Below are positions 44,472 to 53,066 of a stretch of 64,000 bases of DNA, one piece after another. Below the pieces are notes generated by a model. The model was not told the DNA's origin. It searched no databases and saw only the letters and a list, made by a program, of their open reading frames with translations. Source of the stretch: Cryobacterium sp. SO2 (GTDB lineage Bacteria > Actinomycetota > Actinomycetes > Actinomycetales > Microbacteriaceae). Location: contig NZ_CP117849.1 in assembly GCF_026151165.2 (NCBI RefSeq), positions 1,612,001-1,676,000 of the forward strand, given 5' to 3'. Within the stretch, counting starts at the first letter, position 1, and the number at the start of each line of letters is the position of its first letter. Made by a program: the position numbers and the translations under genes.

Positions 44472-44496
44472 CCGCAACGCCGGGGTGGGACGCCAG

Positions 44497-45408
44497 TCAG
44501 GAGACGCGGGTGAGGGCCGTGAAGGACATGGTGGCCGACTGCCCGTTCTGGCAGGTCTGGTAGAGCAGGTCATAGCCGCGGGGCACATCGGCTGTGCTGT
44601 TCCTGGAGGCGTTGAGCATCGCCACGATGCCGTCCACCCGGTAGGTGCCGGCATGCACGCCCGTGAGAGTGATCATGGTGCCGGCGTCGTCGGGGAAGTC
44701 CTTGCCGCCGCACGACCAGTGCTCGGCGATGGTGGGCACATCCTGGTAGTGCGCGGTGACATCGACTGAGCCGATGCACTCGTCGAGTTCCGGCGTCCAG
44801 CCGATCGCGTGCACGTTGTTGGTGTACCGCTCGGCCAGGATGCGGTCCTGCTCGGCCTGCCACTCGGCCATGGCCGTGACGACGGCCGCGACCGGAACCG
44901 CGAGGTCCTCGGCTATGCCGTCGACGCCGGCGGAGACCCCGAAGTCGAATGAGGCCAGCGCCCGGGCATCGTCACGGATGCCGCCGCCCAGCTCGAACAG
45001 GGTCGTACTGGCGGTCGACGCATCCGCGGTCGTCTCTGCGGAGGTGAGCTCCTGGGCGGCTGCGCTCAACCGGCCCGTTGCGGCGTCGATGGCGTCGGCC
45101 AGGTCGGTGCGAGGTTGCTCCGTGAGCACCTTGCCGTCACTGGCTTCGAGGGTGGCGATGGCGTCGTCGAGGGCGGTCTCGCCCGCCGTGACGATCTGCA
45201 CGGCGCCGGTCTGCTCACTCTGGAAGGCCAGGGCCGCCGCGTCGTATTCGCCCTGGGCGGCCGACAGGGAAACGGCGCGGACGACGAGCACCACGGCCAG
45301 GAGCACGGCAACCAGAGCCGCGCCGGCGATCGCCCGGGAGCGGGTGCCGCGGGCGCGCCGCACGCGCCTGACGCGCGCGCGATCCGGCTGCACTGCGTCC
45401 CCCGTCAT
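44497..45408 (-). CDS. Hypothetical membrane-anchored protein, 303 residues
   Basis: A Lys/Arg-rich N-terminal tail (RARVRRVRRARGTRSR) precedes one membrane helix (AIAGAALVAVLLAVVLVVRAV). A helical Ala-rich extracytoplasmic stretch follows, then a C-terminal domain with two likely disulfide Cys pairs (DECIGS, HWSCGG, YQTCQNG). No family is recognised; it may be a surface or secreted binding protein. A TAGGAT -10-like element lies ~25 nt upstream of a GAGGGGG ribosome site. Confidence 0.75.
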   Translation of the reverse strand: MTGDAVQPDRARVRRVRRARGTRSRAIAGAALVAVLLAVVLVVRAVSLSAAQGEYDAAALAFQSEQTGAVQIVTAGETALDDAIATLEASDGKVLTEQPRTDLADAIDAATGRLSAAAQELTSAETTADASTASTTLFELGGGIRDDARALASFDFGVSAGVDGIAEDLAVPVAAVVTAMAEWQAEQDRILAERYTNNVHAIGWTPELDECIGSVDVTAHYQDVPTIAEHWSCGGKDFPDDAGTMITLTGVHAGTYRVDGIVAMLNASRNSTADVPRGYDLLYQTCQNGQSATMSFTALTRVS

Positions 45409-45473
45409 GCGTGCCCCCTCGTGTCTGAATTGAAATCCTACCGACCCCGAGTTGCAGTGCAGTATGGAGCTCG

Positions 45474-46208
45474 ATGACCGGGCCGATTCACATTGGAACG
45501 TCGGGGTGGAGCTACGACCACTGGGAGAACGTGCTCTACCCCGCCGGCCTGCCCGCGGCCAAGCGGCTGGGCTGGTACACGGGCACCTTCGACACCGTCG
45601 AGCTCAATGCCAGTTTCTACCGGTGGCCCCGTCCGGCGGTCTTCGCGGGGTGGCGACGCCGGCTGCCGCCCGGCTTCCTGATGTCGGTGAAGGCCCCGCG
45701 CGGTCTGACCCACGCCAGGAAGCTCTATGCGCCGGAGGTCTGGGCGGAGCGGATCGGTGCGGGCTGGCACGAACTCGGCGACCGGCGCGCCGTCCTGCTG
45801 GTGCAGCTGGCCCCCGGGCAGGAGCGCGACGATGCTCGCCTGGACTACTTCCTGGCATCCCTGCAGCCGTGGATCCGGGTGGCCGTCGAGTTCAGGCACC
45901 CCAGCTGGCACGTCGACGAGGTCTTCGCCATGCTCGAGCGCCACGGGGCTGCCTTCTGCGTGATGAGTGGCGCCGGGCTGCCCTGCGTGCTGCGCGCCAC
46001 GGCTCCGTTCGTCTACCTGCGGCTGCACGGCCCCGACCACGAGCACCTCTACGGCGGGTCCTATTCCGATGCCGATCTGCGCTGGTGGGCGGAGCGCATC
46101 CGTGAGTGGCGGGCCGACGGCCGGGAGGTGTTCGTGTACTTCAACAACGACGGGGGCGGAAACGCCGTGCGGAACGCCTGGACCTTGCGCCGGGAATTGG
46201 GGGTGTGA
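45474..46208 (+). CDS. DUF72 (YecE-like) family protein
   Basis: A 244-residue TIM-barrel protein of the DUF72 family: IHIGTSGWSYDHWENVLYP, VELNASFYRWP, FLMSVKAPRGLTH, VAVEFRHPSWH and VYLRLHGPD are the conserved strands and HxH-like metal residues. The function is unproven. It is complete and usual in size, and has no operon partner. Confidence 0.93.
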   Translation: MTGPIHIGTSGWSYDHWENVLYPAGLPAAKRLGWYTGTFDTVELNASFYRWPRPAVFAGWRRRLPPGFLMSVKAPRGLTHARKLYAPEVWAERIGAGWHELGDRRAVLLVQLAPGQERDDARLDYFLASLQPWIRVAVEFRHPSWHVDEVFAMLERHGAAFCVMSGAGLPCVLRATAPFVYLRLHGPDHEHLYGGSYSDADLRWWAERIREWRADGREVFVYFNNDGGGNAVRNAWTLRRELGV

Positions 46209-46453
46209 GCGGGCGTCTGCGGCTTTATGAGCGGGGCGCCCGCCGGTTGCCGAAAGCCCGCACTATGCCCCTAGCGCGAACGCCGGGCGTGAGATATGCA
46301 AAGCAACGGATGCCGCGCCTCGAACGCTGGCAACCTGGCCAAATAGCAGGTCACCCAGAAATAGCGTGCATAGAATTGTGGCCCAGGACGCGGTGAGCCG
46401 AGATGCACGCGTCGTTGAGGCGCCGAACAGGCGCATGTCCAGCAGAGGTATTC

Positions 46454-47842
46454 ATGACCATGACCGACGTCGCGTCCATTGTTCTCGACGAACTCGCCGC
46501 CGTTCTCTCGAGCGCGCAGATCGTCACCGGCCCGCGCACAGAGGGCAATCGGCGTGACCAGTCGGAGGGCACCGTGAGCGGCGAGCCGTTGGCCGTGGTC
46601 TTCCCGGCCAGCACCGAGGAGGTGGCCGCCGTTGTCACCGTCGCGGCCGCCCACCGCATCCCGATTGTGCCGCAGGGAGCTCGCACCGGACTGGCCGGCG
46701 GCGCAAACGCTATCGCCGGAGCCATCGTGCTGAGCACGACGCGGCTCAAGAAGATCCTCTCGGTCGACGTCGCGAACCAGACCGCCACCGTTCAGGCCGG
46801 CGTGCGCACTATCGCCCTGGCGCGAGCGGCCGAGGCCGTGGACCTGTTCTACCCGCCGGACCCCGGTTCGTGGCGCGCCTCAACCATCGGTGGAAACGTG
46901 GCCACCAATGCCGGCGGCATGCTCTGCGTGAAGTATGGCGTCACCGGCAATTTCGTGCGCCAGCTCACCGTGGTGTTGGCCGATGGTTCGATCGTGCACA
47001 CCGGCCAGCGCACCATCAAGGGCGTTGCCGGATACAACCTCACGGCGTTGCTGGTGGGCTCGGAAGGAACCCTGGGCATCATCACCGAGATCACCGTGGG
47101 GCTGCTGCCCAAGCCCGGCAGCCCGTCGGGCGTCGCGGCCACTTTCGCCACCGCAGCGGATGCCCTGGCCGCCGCCAACGCCATCGTCGCCGGAGCTCGC
47201 CGGCCAAGCGTGCTCGAGTTTCTCGACGGCGCCTGCATCGCCGCGATCAATGCCTTCGATCCAGCCTCGACACTGCCCGCCGGAGCGGGTGCCCTGCTCC
47301 TGGTGCAGTCTGACCAGATCGGCCAGGCCCACGACGACGTCGAGGCCTACGCCGAGACCCTGCGAGCCGGGGGAGCGGGCGAGGTGGTCATCGCGCATGA
47401 CGCTGAGTCGCTCGAGCAGCTGATGAGCGCGAGGCGCCTGCTGCACCCGGCCGTGCAAGCTGTGCGCGGGGGCTGCCTGAACGAAGACATCACGGTGCCG
47501 CGCTCACAGCTGCCCGCCCTGCTGCTCGGCCTCGCCGAGATCTCGCGGGAGCTCGACGTTCCGATCAGCACGGGCGGCCACATCGGCGACGGCAACCTGC
47601 ACCCGGTGATCGGCTATGACCCGGCGGTGCCCGCGGAGATCGACGCGGCCCACGCGGCATTCGCCCGTGTCATCCACCTGGCCATTTCCCTCGATGGGTC
47701 GGCCTCCGGCGAGCATGGCATCGGAGTGCTCAAGCGAGCGCACCTCGACGACGAGCTCGGACCGGTTCTGCGCGACCTGCAGTTGAGGGTGAAGGCGGCA
47801 TTCGACCCGCACTCGCTGCTCAACCCGGGCAAGAAGCTCTAG
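46454..47842 (+). CDS. FAD-linked oxidoreductase (GlcD/D-lactate dehydrogenase type)
   Basis: A 462-residue flavoprotein of the vanillyl-alcohol-oxidase fold. FAD-binding motif region: PIVPQGARTGLAGGA, DPGSWRASTIGGNVATNAGGM, YNLTALLVGSEGTLGIITEIT. C-terminal cap: HIGDGNLHPVIGYD and SGEHGIGVLKR. These are hallmarks of GlcD, D-lactate and D-2-hydroxyglutarate dehydrogenases. GlcE/GlcF subunits are not adjacent, so a one-component D-2-hydroxyacid dehydrogenase is the more likely form. ATG 46454 has AGAGG at 46444-46448. A TAGAAT -10 candidate lies at 46371-46376. Confidence 0.92.
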   Translation: MTMTDVASIVLDELAAVLSSAQIVTGPRTEGNRRDQSEGTVSGEPLAVVFPASTEEVAAVVTVAAAHRIPIVPQGARTGLAGGANAIAGAIVLSTTRLKKILSVDVANQTATVQAGVRTIALARAAEAVDLFYPPDPGSWRASTIGGNVATNAGGMLCVKYGVTGNFVRQLTVVLADGSIVHTGQRTIKGVAGYNLTALLVGSEGTLGIITEITVGLLPKPGSPSGVAATFATAADALAAANAIVAGARRPSVLEFLDGACIAAINAFDPASTLPAGAGALLLVQSDQIGQAHDDVEAYAETLRAGGAGEVVIAHDAESLEQLMSARRLLHPAVQAVRGGCLNEDITVPRSQLPALLLGLAEISRELDVPISTGGHIGDGNLHPVIGYDPAVPAEIDAAHAAFARVIHLAISLDGSASGEHGIGVLKRAHLDDELGPVLRDLQLRVKAAFDPHSLLNPGKKL

Positions 47843-47893
47843 CGGGTTCTTGGCGCCGAGGTCGAGACGGCCTCCAGGACGCGCCCATGCGTT

Positions 47894-47980
47894 GGTCGAG
47901 CCTGTAGAGACCCCGCGACCCGGCCTCAAAAACGCACTCCGCGCTGGTCGAGCTTGTAGAGACCCGGCGACCCGGCCTCA
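47894..47980. repeat. Direct 35-bp repeat pair upstream of the DUF222/HNH gene
   Basis: Two copies (47894-47928 and 47946-47980, period 52) match at 33 of 35 positions. Read in reverse complement, their first 20 bases differ by one base from GGGTCTCGACAAGCTCGACC downstream of the HNH gene, so the gene lies between inverted copies. This gap (47843-48207, 365 bp) holds no gene. Confidence 0.8.
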
Positions 47981-48011
47981 GAACAGCTGGGTATTAGTCG
48001 AAGTTACGTTC

Positions 48012-48055
48012 TGAGGAGATAGTGACTTTATGAGGAGATAGTGAGTTTATGAGGA
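48012..48055 (+). repeat. 19-bp tandem repeat (2.3 copies)
   Basis: The unit TGAGGAGATAGTGACTTTA (48012-48030) is repeated at 48031-48049 with one change, then starts again at 48050. It is A/T-richer than its surroundings and lies ~160 nt before the HNH gene. Confidence 0.75.
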
Positions 48056-48180
48056 CGGAATCGGCCATAACGTCCTAATTTGCGGCCTATTTCCTATTAA
48101 ACGTGCGTCGCCCTCCGCTGGGTCAAGCCGGATAGATCCGCGAGATTGCCCTGTGGGTAACATGAGATATCCTCGCGTAA

Positions 48181-48207
48181 ACCTCTCATTCGTGGGAGAA
48201 TGAAGGT
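48181..48207 (+). promoter_or_regulatory. Hairpin over the HNH gene ribosome site
   Basis: ACCTCTCATTC (48181-48191) pairs with GAATGAAGGT (48198-48207) with one bulge and loop GTGGGA. The second arm contains the Shine-Dalgarno GAAGG and ends at the base before ATG, so the stem would block translation initiation. Confidence 0.55.
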
Positions 48208-49950
48208 ATGGACGAAGACCTGGCAGGTGGTTCCACAGCAGCAGCGGGAGACACTCCCGCTGCGTCTTCCGGTGCAGATGCGCCGTGTGACTGGAACACG
48301 AGCCTTGCCGGCCCGGCCCGGGTTGCGCCGGCTGGCACGCCCGCTGGCGGTGAGGCTCGTCGAGCCCCGGGCGACAAGCGGCCGGAGTGGCGGGAACCGT
48401 CCGAGCTCCCCGGAGTACAGCGCGCCCTGGCCGGGGCGTTCGGCGAGAAGTTGAAGGTGTTGGACGAGGCCTCCCGCACGGTGCAGGCAGTGATGGACTC
48501 GATCGACGTCGAGGGGCTGAGCGACCCCGAGGTCGTCGCTTTGACGCAGATGGTGGAGCGCACCGGCCGGCCCGTCGACGCGGCCCGGGTGGCGACGGCG
48601 AGCGTGGTTGGATACCGGTCGCGGCGGTTCCTGGGCACCGAGTCCCTGGCCTGGCGGTTGGGCTGCTCCCATGCGAATGATTTGCTCACCCGGTTGACCG
48701 GCGCGTCGGTGCCGGAGATGAAGCGGCGGGTGGCGCTGGGCGACAAGGTCTGCCCGCGGGTGCTCGGCGACAGCGTGCTGGAGCCGGTGTTCCCGGTGGT
48801 CGCTGCGGCACTGCGGGCGGGCGAGCTCGGTATCGACTCGGCAGAGACCATCGTGAAGGGTCTGGCCGACTACACGGTGCATGGCCGCTTCGATGCGGAT
48901 CCGGCCCAGGTAGCCCGGGCTGAAGCCGACCTGGTGGAACGCGCCACTGGGTCGGTGTTTGGCCGCACTCCCGGCCCGGGCGACGGACCAGACACCGCCC
49001 ACCCCGACGCAACCTGCACCGGCCCGGTGGCTCGCCTCGGTGACTCGGCCGGGTTCACGAACGGTCCGGAAGAGATCCGCACGATGGCGCTCCGGTGGCA
49101 GGCCATGATCAACCCCGACGGGGTCGCGCCGAACGAAGCCGTGCTCGAGGCGAAGTCGACGTTCTCCTTCGGCAGACTCACCAACGGCCTCCACCCTCTG
49201 CGCGGCGGGGTGACGCCGGAGCTCAAGGGCATCATGCAGGGCGTGTTCAACACCTTCCAGTCCGCCCGCTCCGCCCCCGCATTCCCGTCCGCGGAGGAGC
49301 AGCAGCGCATCGAGGCCGGTGAACTCGTGCCCGGTGAGGTCATCGATGAGCGCTCCGGTGGGGAGAAGCGGGCCGATATCCTCCGCGGGATCCTCACCCA
49401 GGTCGCCCAAGACCCCCGCACCCCCACCATGGGCGGCATGCCGCCCACGGTGATGGTTCACGTGAGCGCCACGGACCTCCTCGCCCAGGCCGGCGTCGGG
49501 TGGATCGACGGGGTGGAGGGGCCGATCTCGATGAAGACGATCAACCAGATGATCGACAACGGCGGTTACCGGCCGATCTTCTTCGGCGGTAACGGCGCCG
49601 TCCTCGCCCTCGGCGACAAAGTGCGCTGCTTCACAGCGCTGCAACGGAAGGCCATCACGGCCCGCGATGGTGGCTGCGTCATCCCGGGCTGTGACTGCCC
49701 GCCGCAATGGACCGAAGTCCACCATGTGACGTCCTGGCAAGACGGCGGGCCCACCGATGTTTCCAACGGGGTGTTGTTGTGTTGGTATCACCACCACACC
49801 CTCAGTACGGGTGGGTGGCAGATCCGGATGGTGCTCGGCATGCCCGAGGTCAAGGCACCAGCCTGGCTCGACCCGAGCGGGAAATGGCGGAAACCCAACC
49901 AGCACCGGGCACACGACCCACGCACCCGAAAACCACCCGACACCGACTGA
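48208..49950 (+). CDS. DUF222 domain HNH endonuclease (13E12 family)
   Basis: A 580-residue protein of the 13E12 repeat family. A DUF222 domain (residues ~90-420; RTGRPVDAARVATASVVGYR, ERATGSVFGRTP, MALRWQAMINPDG) precedes a C-terminal HNH nuclease: RDGGCVIPGCDCPPQWTEVHHVTSWQDGGPTDVSNGVLLCWYHHHTL, with the HH catalytic motif and paired Cys that may bind zinc. A Pro/Ala-rich tail of ~70 residues lies at the N-terminus. The family is multi-copy and mobile-looking in actinobacteria; its role is unknown. The gene is flanked by inverted 20-bp repeats, and its start is covered by a hairpin. Confidence 0.93.
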   Translation: MDEDLAGGSTAAAGDTPAASSGADAPCDWNTSLAGPARVAPAGTPAGGEARRAPGDKRPEWREPSELPGVQRALAGAFGEKLKVLDEASRTVQAVMDSIDVEGLSDPEVVALTQMVERTGRPVDAARVATASVVGYRSRRFLGTESLAWRLGCSHANDLLTRLTGASVPEMKRRVALGDKVCPRVLGDSVLEPVFPVVAAALRAGELGIDSAETIVKGLADYTVHGRFDADPAQVARAEADLVERATGSVFGRTPGPGDGPDTAHPDATCTGPVARLGDSAGFTNGPEEIRTMALRWQAMINPDGVAPNEAVLEAKSTFSFGRLTNGLHPLRGGVTPELKGIMQGVFNTFQSARSAPAFPSAEEQQRIEAGELVPGEVIDERSGGEKRADILRGILTQVAQDPRTPTMGGMPPTVMVHVSATDLLAQAGVGWIDGVEGPISMKTINQMIDNGGYRPIFFGGNGAVLALGDKVRCFTALQRKAITARDGGCVIPGCDCPPQWTEVHHVTSWQDGGPTDVSNGVLLCWYHHHTLSTGGWQIRMVLGMPEVKAPAWLDPSGKWRKPNQHRAHDPRTRKPPDTD

Positions 49951-49958
49951 GGAGCGAG

Positions 49959-50130
49959 TCACGGGGTCTCGACAAGCTCGACCAGCGGGGCGGGCTCGTC
50001 CAGCGGGGCGGGCTCGACCAACGAGGTGGCCGACTGATCAGGCGTGTCACGGGGTCTCGACAAGCTCGACCAGCGAAGTGGGCTCGTCCAGCGCAACAAG
50101 CTCGACCAGCGCGACGGGCGCGACCTGCGA
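49959..50130 (+). repeat. Repeat cluster downstream of the HNH gene
   Basis: GGGTCTCGACAAGCTCGACC occurs at 49964-49983 and again at 50052-50071, within identical 29-bp blocks (period 88). Each is followed by ~18-bp units of CTCGACCAGCGGGGCGGG type, and a partial copy lies at ~50094-50110. The motif is a common extragenic repeat type in Microbacteriaceae (from memory). No gene lies between 49951 and 50142. Confidence 0.8.
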
Positions 50131-50142
50131 GGGTGGCGCGAG

Positions 50143-50919
50143 TCAGGAGGCGCGGGCCAGGTAGTGGTCACGCAGCCTGGGGGTCATGGCGAGGCCGCCG
50201 TCGGCGGCCACGCACAGGACGTCGATGGGCCAGGTGTCTGTGGCCAGATCGAGAGTCTCGGTGCCGCCGGCCAGGATCGCGGTTGCCAGCACATCCGCGG
50301 TGATGATGTCTGGGCCGAGCACTGTCACCTGAACCAGGTGGCCCGATTCAGGCCGCCGCCAGACATGCTCACCGCGCTCGGCGGTGCCGGAGGTGGCGAT
50401 CGCCCGCCACCTGTCGTCGAACGGGACCGCGCAGAGGAGAGCGGTGCGGTCGGCCGGATCGACGATCCCGGCAGTCCACCGATCCGCGTCAACTCCGCCG
50501 GCCAGTGTGCCGTCCGATAGCGTGCCGTCTGACAGCGTGTCTCCGCCGACGGTCACGAGCCAGTCGCGCACGCCAGCCTCACGCAGAATCCCGCCGGCGT
50601 CGTGGATGGCGAGCGCCTTCACCACGCCCGAGAGATCGAGGAGACCGTCGGGCCGGTGCGGTGTGAAAGCGCCGCCGGTGTCGGTGCGCCAGCGCAGGGC
50701 CAGGTCATAAGCGGCCAACATCGATTCGCTCGCCCGGGTGAGCTGGGAAGAGCCGTCATTGATCCGACTGATCTCCGAATCGGCCCGGTACAGGCTGAAG
50801 CGTTGCTCGAGCTCCTCGAAGTGATCGTGCAGGTCCTGCAGCAGGTTGCGATCGGGCACCTCACCGCGAAAGCGCAGGCTCGCCACAGTTCCCATTGTGG
50901 GGAAGACGTGGGTGGCCAC
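50143..50919 (-). CDS. apbE: FAD:protein FMN transferase
   Basis: A 258-residue ApbE protein that moves FMN from FAD onto a Thr of a target protein. Landmarks: FPTMGTVASLRFRG, FSLYRADSEISRIN, LDLSGVVKALAI, GGD, VATSGTAERG-like region (ATSGTAERGEHVWRR) and the C-terminal metal site DIITADVLATAILAGG. The usual HIIDPRTG motif is replaced by a divergent RRPESGHLV. GTG at 50919 lies 2 nt after the stop of the FMN-binding gene. A 15-bp tandem repeat encodes TLSDG-TLSDG in the middle. It is the last gene of the electron-transfer operon. Confidence 0.92.
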   Translation of the reverse strand: MATHVFPTMGTVASLRFRGEVPDRNLLQDLHDHFEELEQRFSLYRADSEISRINDGSSQLTRASESMLAAYDLALRWRTDTGGAFTPHRPDGLLDLSGVVKALAIHDAGGILREAGVRDWLVTVGGDTLSDGTLSDGTLAGGVDADRWTAGIVDPADRTALLCAVPFDDRWRAIATSGTAERGEHVWRRPESGHLVQVTVLGPDIITADVLATAILAGGTETLDLATDTWPIDVLCVAADGGLAMTPRLRDHYLARAS

Positions 50920-50921
50920 GG

Positions 50922-51458
50922 TCAGAGACCGGCCTGGTCCAGTGCCGACTGCAGCGAGGTGAGGTAGGCGTCACTCGTGTAGGTGGCTCCGGAGACCGTG
51001 GACACCTGCGCCGACTGGGCGTTGAGGACCTCCTGCCGCAGCACCGGAGCGGCCCGGTTGCTGATCTGCACGGACTTGCCGTCGGCATCGGTGAGCTTGA
51101 GTGCCGTCACGTCGGTGATGGTGCCGGACTGCACGGTGATCTGCACCTGCACCGAACCGTACCGGGTCGAGGTGCTGGTGCCGACGAACGTGCCGGAGGC
51201 CGACGTCGACGTGGTCGGCGCCTGGGTAGGCGTCGGGGTGGTGGCGGAGGTGCCGGATCCCGTAGCGGATCCGCTTGTGGAGGGCGCGGTCGTGGACGGC
51301 GTGGTGGTCGACGGCGTGGTTCCGCCGGCGACGGTTCCGCCCGACGAGGAGGCGCTCGGCACCGACGTCGTGATGGCGGCCGGGGCTCCGAGCTGCCAGC
51401 CGACGACGAGGACGGCGGCAGAGGACAGAATGCTTGCGGCGATGGCGCGTTTTCTCAC
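50922..51458 (-). CDS. Anchored FMN-binding domain protein
   Basis: A 178-residue secreted or membrane-anchored protein. An N-terminal helix (AIAASILSSAAVLVVGWQL) is followed by a ~70-residue Thr/Ser/Gly/Pro linker and an FMN_bind domain (YGSVQVQITVQSGTITDVTALKL; SNRAAPVLRQEVLNAQ). The flavinylation motif VSGATYTS places the likely FMN-carrying Thr near residue 159. The GTG at 51458 overlaps the stop of the upstream reductase (GTGA). With ApbE and the reductase this forms an extracytosolic flavin electron relay; the terminal acceptor is unknown. Confidence 0.9.
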   Translation of the reverse strand: MRKRAIAASILSSAAVLVVGWQLGAPAAITTSVPSASSSGGTVAGGTTPSTTTPSTTAPSTSGSATGSGTSATTPTPTQAPTTSTSASGTFVGTSTSTRYGSVQVQITVQSGTITDVTALKLTDADGKSVQISNRAAPVLRQEVLNAQSAQVSTVSGATYTSDAYLTSLQSALDQAGL

Positions 51459-52906
51459 CAGTCGAACCTTTCCACGTGAATCTGACGGTCGGGGAGTCCC
51501 GCCGCCTTGGCGTCTCTCACCACCAGGTCGGTCCAGGCCTGTGGTCCGCAGACGTACAGGTCGGAGTCGGCCAGGCGGGGGAAAACACTCGAGATAGTGA
51601 CCCCGGCGCTGAGCGCCTCCGCCGACATCCAGGTGTCCAACCCGCGCGGCCGCGGGCCGATCATGGCATAGATGGCCGACCCGGCGGTGCGGGACAGCGC
51701 ACCCACCTCGTCCCACAGGTAGCTCTGCGAATCATCGGTGCCGCGCAGCAGCACGGTGGCCTCGCCCGGGGTGAGTCTGGAGTGCTCGAGTAGTGACCGG
51801 ATCGGCGTGATTCCGATTCCGGCGGCGACGACGGCGAGGTGCGGCGAGGTGCGGGCCGCGTCGGTGAACAGCCCGTACGGGCCTTCGATCGACACCCGGG
51901 TGCCCGGCCGCACCGAGGCGAGGGCGCGGCTGCCGGCGCCGAGGTCGCGAACGGTGATGCGGGCGCTCGTGGCGGTGGGCACCGCTGAAAACGAGATCGG
52001 ATGCGCGTGCCACCAGGTGCCACCCGTCCAGAAGCGCCAGATCGCGTACTGGCCGCCCGCCGTCTGCAACCTGTCGAGGTGCCGACCGGCCAGGTGGATC
52101 GACACCACACCGGGGGCGATGGCCTCGATGCCGGACACCGTGATTGCGTGCCGGTAGGAACGGATGACCGGCACAACGAACCTGAACCAGCCGATCGAGC
52201 CGAAGGCGAGCACATAGAGTGCCAGCCAGTAGACGCGCTGCACGGTGCCGTCAGCGAGCACTCCGCCGGCGCTGAGCTGGTGGGGCAGCGCCACGAGCAC
52301 GGCTGCGTAGCTGAGCAGGTGGATGGCGTGCCAGACCTCGTAGGGGAAGCGGCGGCGCACCGCGACGAGGGAGGACACGACGACAGCGACCAGCAGCCCC
52401 ACGCCCAGGTACGCGGACGCCATGTCCGGGGTGTTGAACAGTGAGATCGTCTCGGCGAACACGTTCGATCCGTCGCTGAGCGCATACCCGGCGGTGAGCA
52501 GGACCCCGTGCGCGAGGATCAGGTACAGCGCCGGCTTGCCCAGGCGCCGGTGCTGCGCCATCGCCACGTCCTGGCCCACCGTGCGGTCGATGAACGGGAT
52601 GCGGGCGGCGAGCACGAGCATCACCAGGATGAGGTCGGTGCCGACCAGGCCGGTCACGATTCCCAGCGCACTCACGGCGGATGCGACATCCGTCACGTAG
52701 CTCAGCCCGCCGTAGGAGAGGTAGAGCGCCACGGCAATCGCGGCCGAGGTCCAGAGCAGCGTGGCGAGGATGTCGGCTGCCCGCAGGCGGCGCCGGGTGC
52801 GGATGCGCCTGGCGCGCACCACGGGCGCCGCGGCACCGCGGGGTGCACGGGCGCGAGTGGCGCCCGTGGCGGTGCTGGGCTGGCGAACGGTCATGGCTCT
52901 TCTCAT
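51455..52906 (-). CDS. Ferric-reductase-like transmembrane flavin reductase
   Basis: A 483-residue protein. A basic N-terminal tail precedes six helices of a ferric-reductase-like transmembrane domain with candidate haem-ligand His residues in LYLILAHGVLL and EVWHAIHLLSYAAVLVALPHQL. An FNR-like C-terminus follows: AGGQYAIWRFW and HPISFSAVP (FAD), VRPGTRVSIEGPYG, VVAAGIGITPIRSLL and DLYVCGPQAW (NAD(P)H). It would take electrons from cytosolic NAD(P)H and pass them through the membrane to the flavinylated partner encoded next. Start: ATG 52906, with an alternative at 52894 that has GAGAAG upstream. Confidence 0.92.
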   Translation of the reverse strand: MRRAMTVRQPSTATGATRARAPRGAAAPVVRARRIRTRRRLRAADILATLLWTSAAIAVALYLSYGGLSYVTDVASAVSALGIVTGLVGTDLILVMLVLAARIPFIDRTVGQDVAMAQHRRLGKPALYLILAHGVLLTAGYALSDGSNVFAETISLFNTPDMASAYLGVGLLVAVVVSSLVAVRRRFPYEVWHAIHLLSYAAVLVALPHQLSAGGVLADGTVQRVYWLALYVLAFGSIGWFRFVVPVIRSYRHAITVSGIEAIAPGVVSIHLAGRHLDRLQTAGGQYAIWRFWTGGTWWHAHPISFSAVPTATSARITVRDLGAGSRALASVRPGTRVSIEGPYGLFTDAARTSPHLAVVAAGIGITPIRSLLEHSRLTPGEATVLLRGTDDSQSYLWDEVGALSRTAGSAIYAMIGPRPRGLDTWMSAEALSAGVTISSVFPRLADSDLYVCGPQAWTDLVVRDAKAAGLPDRQIHVERFDW

Positions 52907-53066
52907 CTCGGTCAGGCGACTGGGGCGTCTGATTCAACAATCGCGCTGGATTCTTCGAAGTTCCTTAGCCGGACGAATCCTGTTTGCTACCTGACAGCGC
53001 CGCCCGGCCGACGTACTATCGCCAGTGGGCGCCAGCCGACGCCTGTAACGGCTACGGAGGTATGAA

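Noticed and set aside
49959..50130. CRISPR array downstream of the HNH gene
   Set aside because: Repeats are few, spacing is itself repetitive (18-bp units), and no cas genes are present; it is an extragenic repeat cluster.
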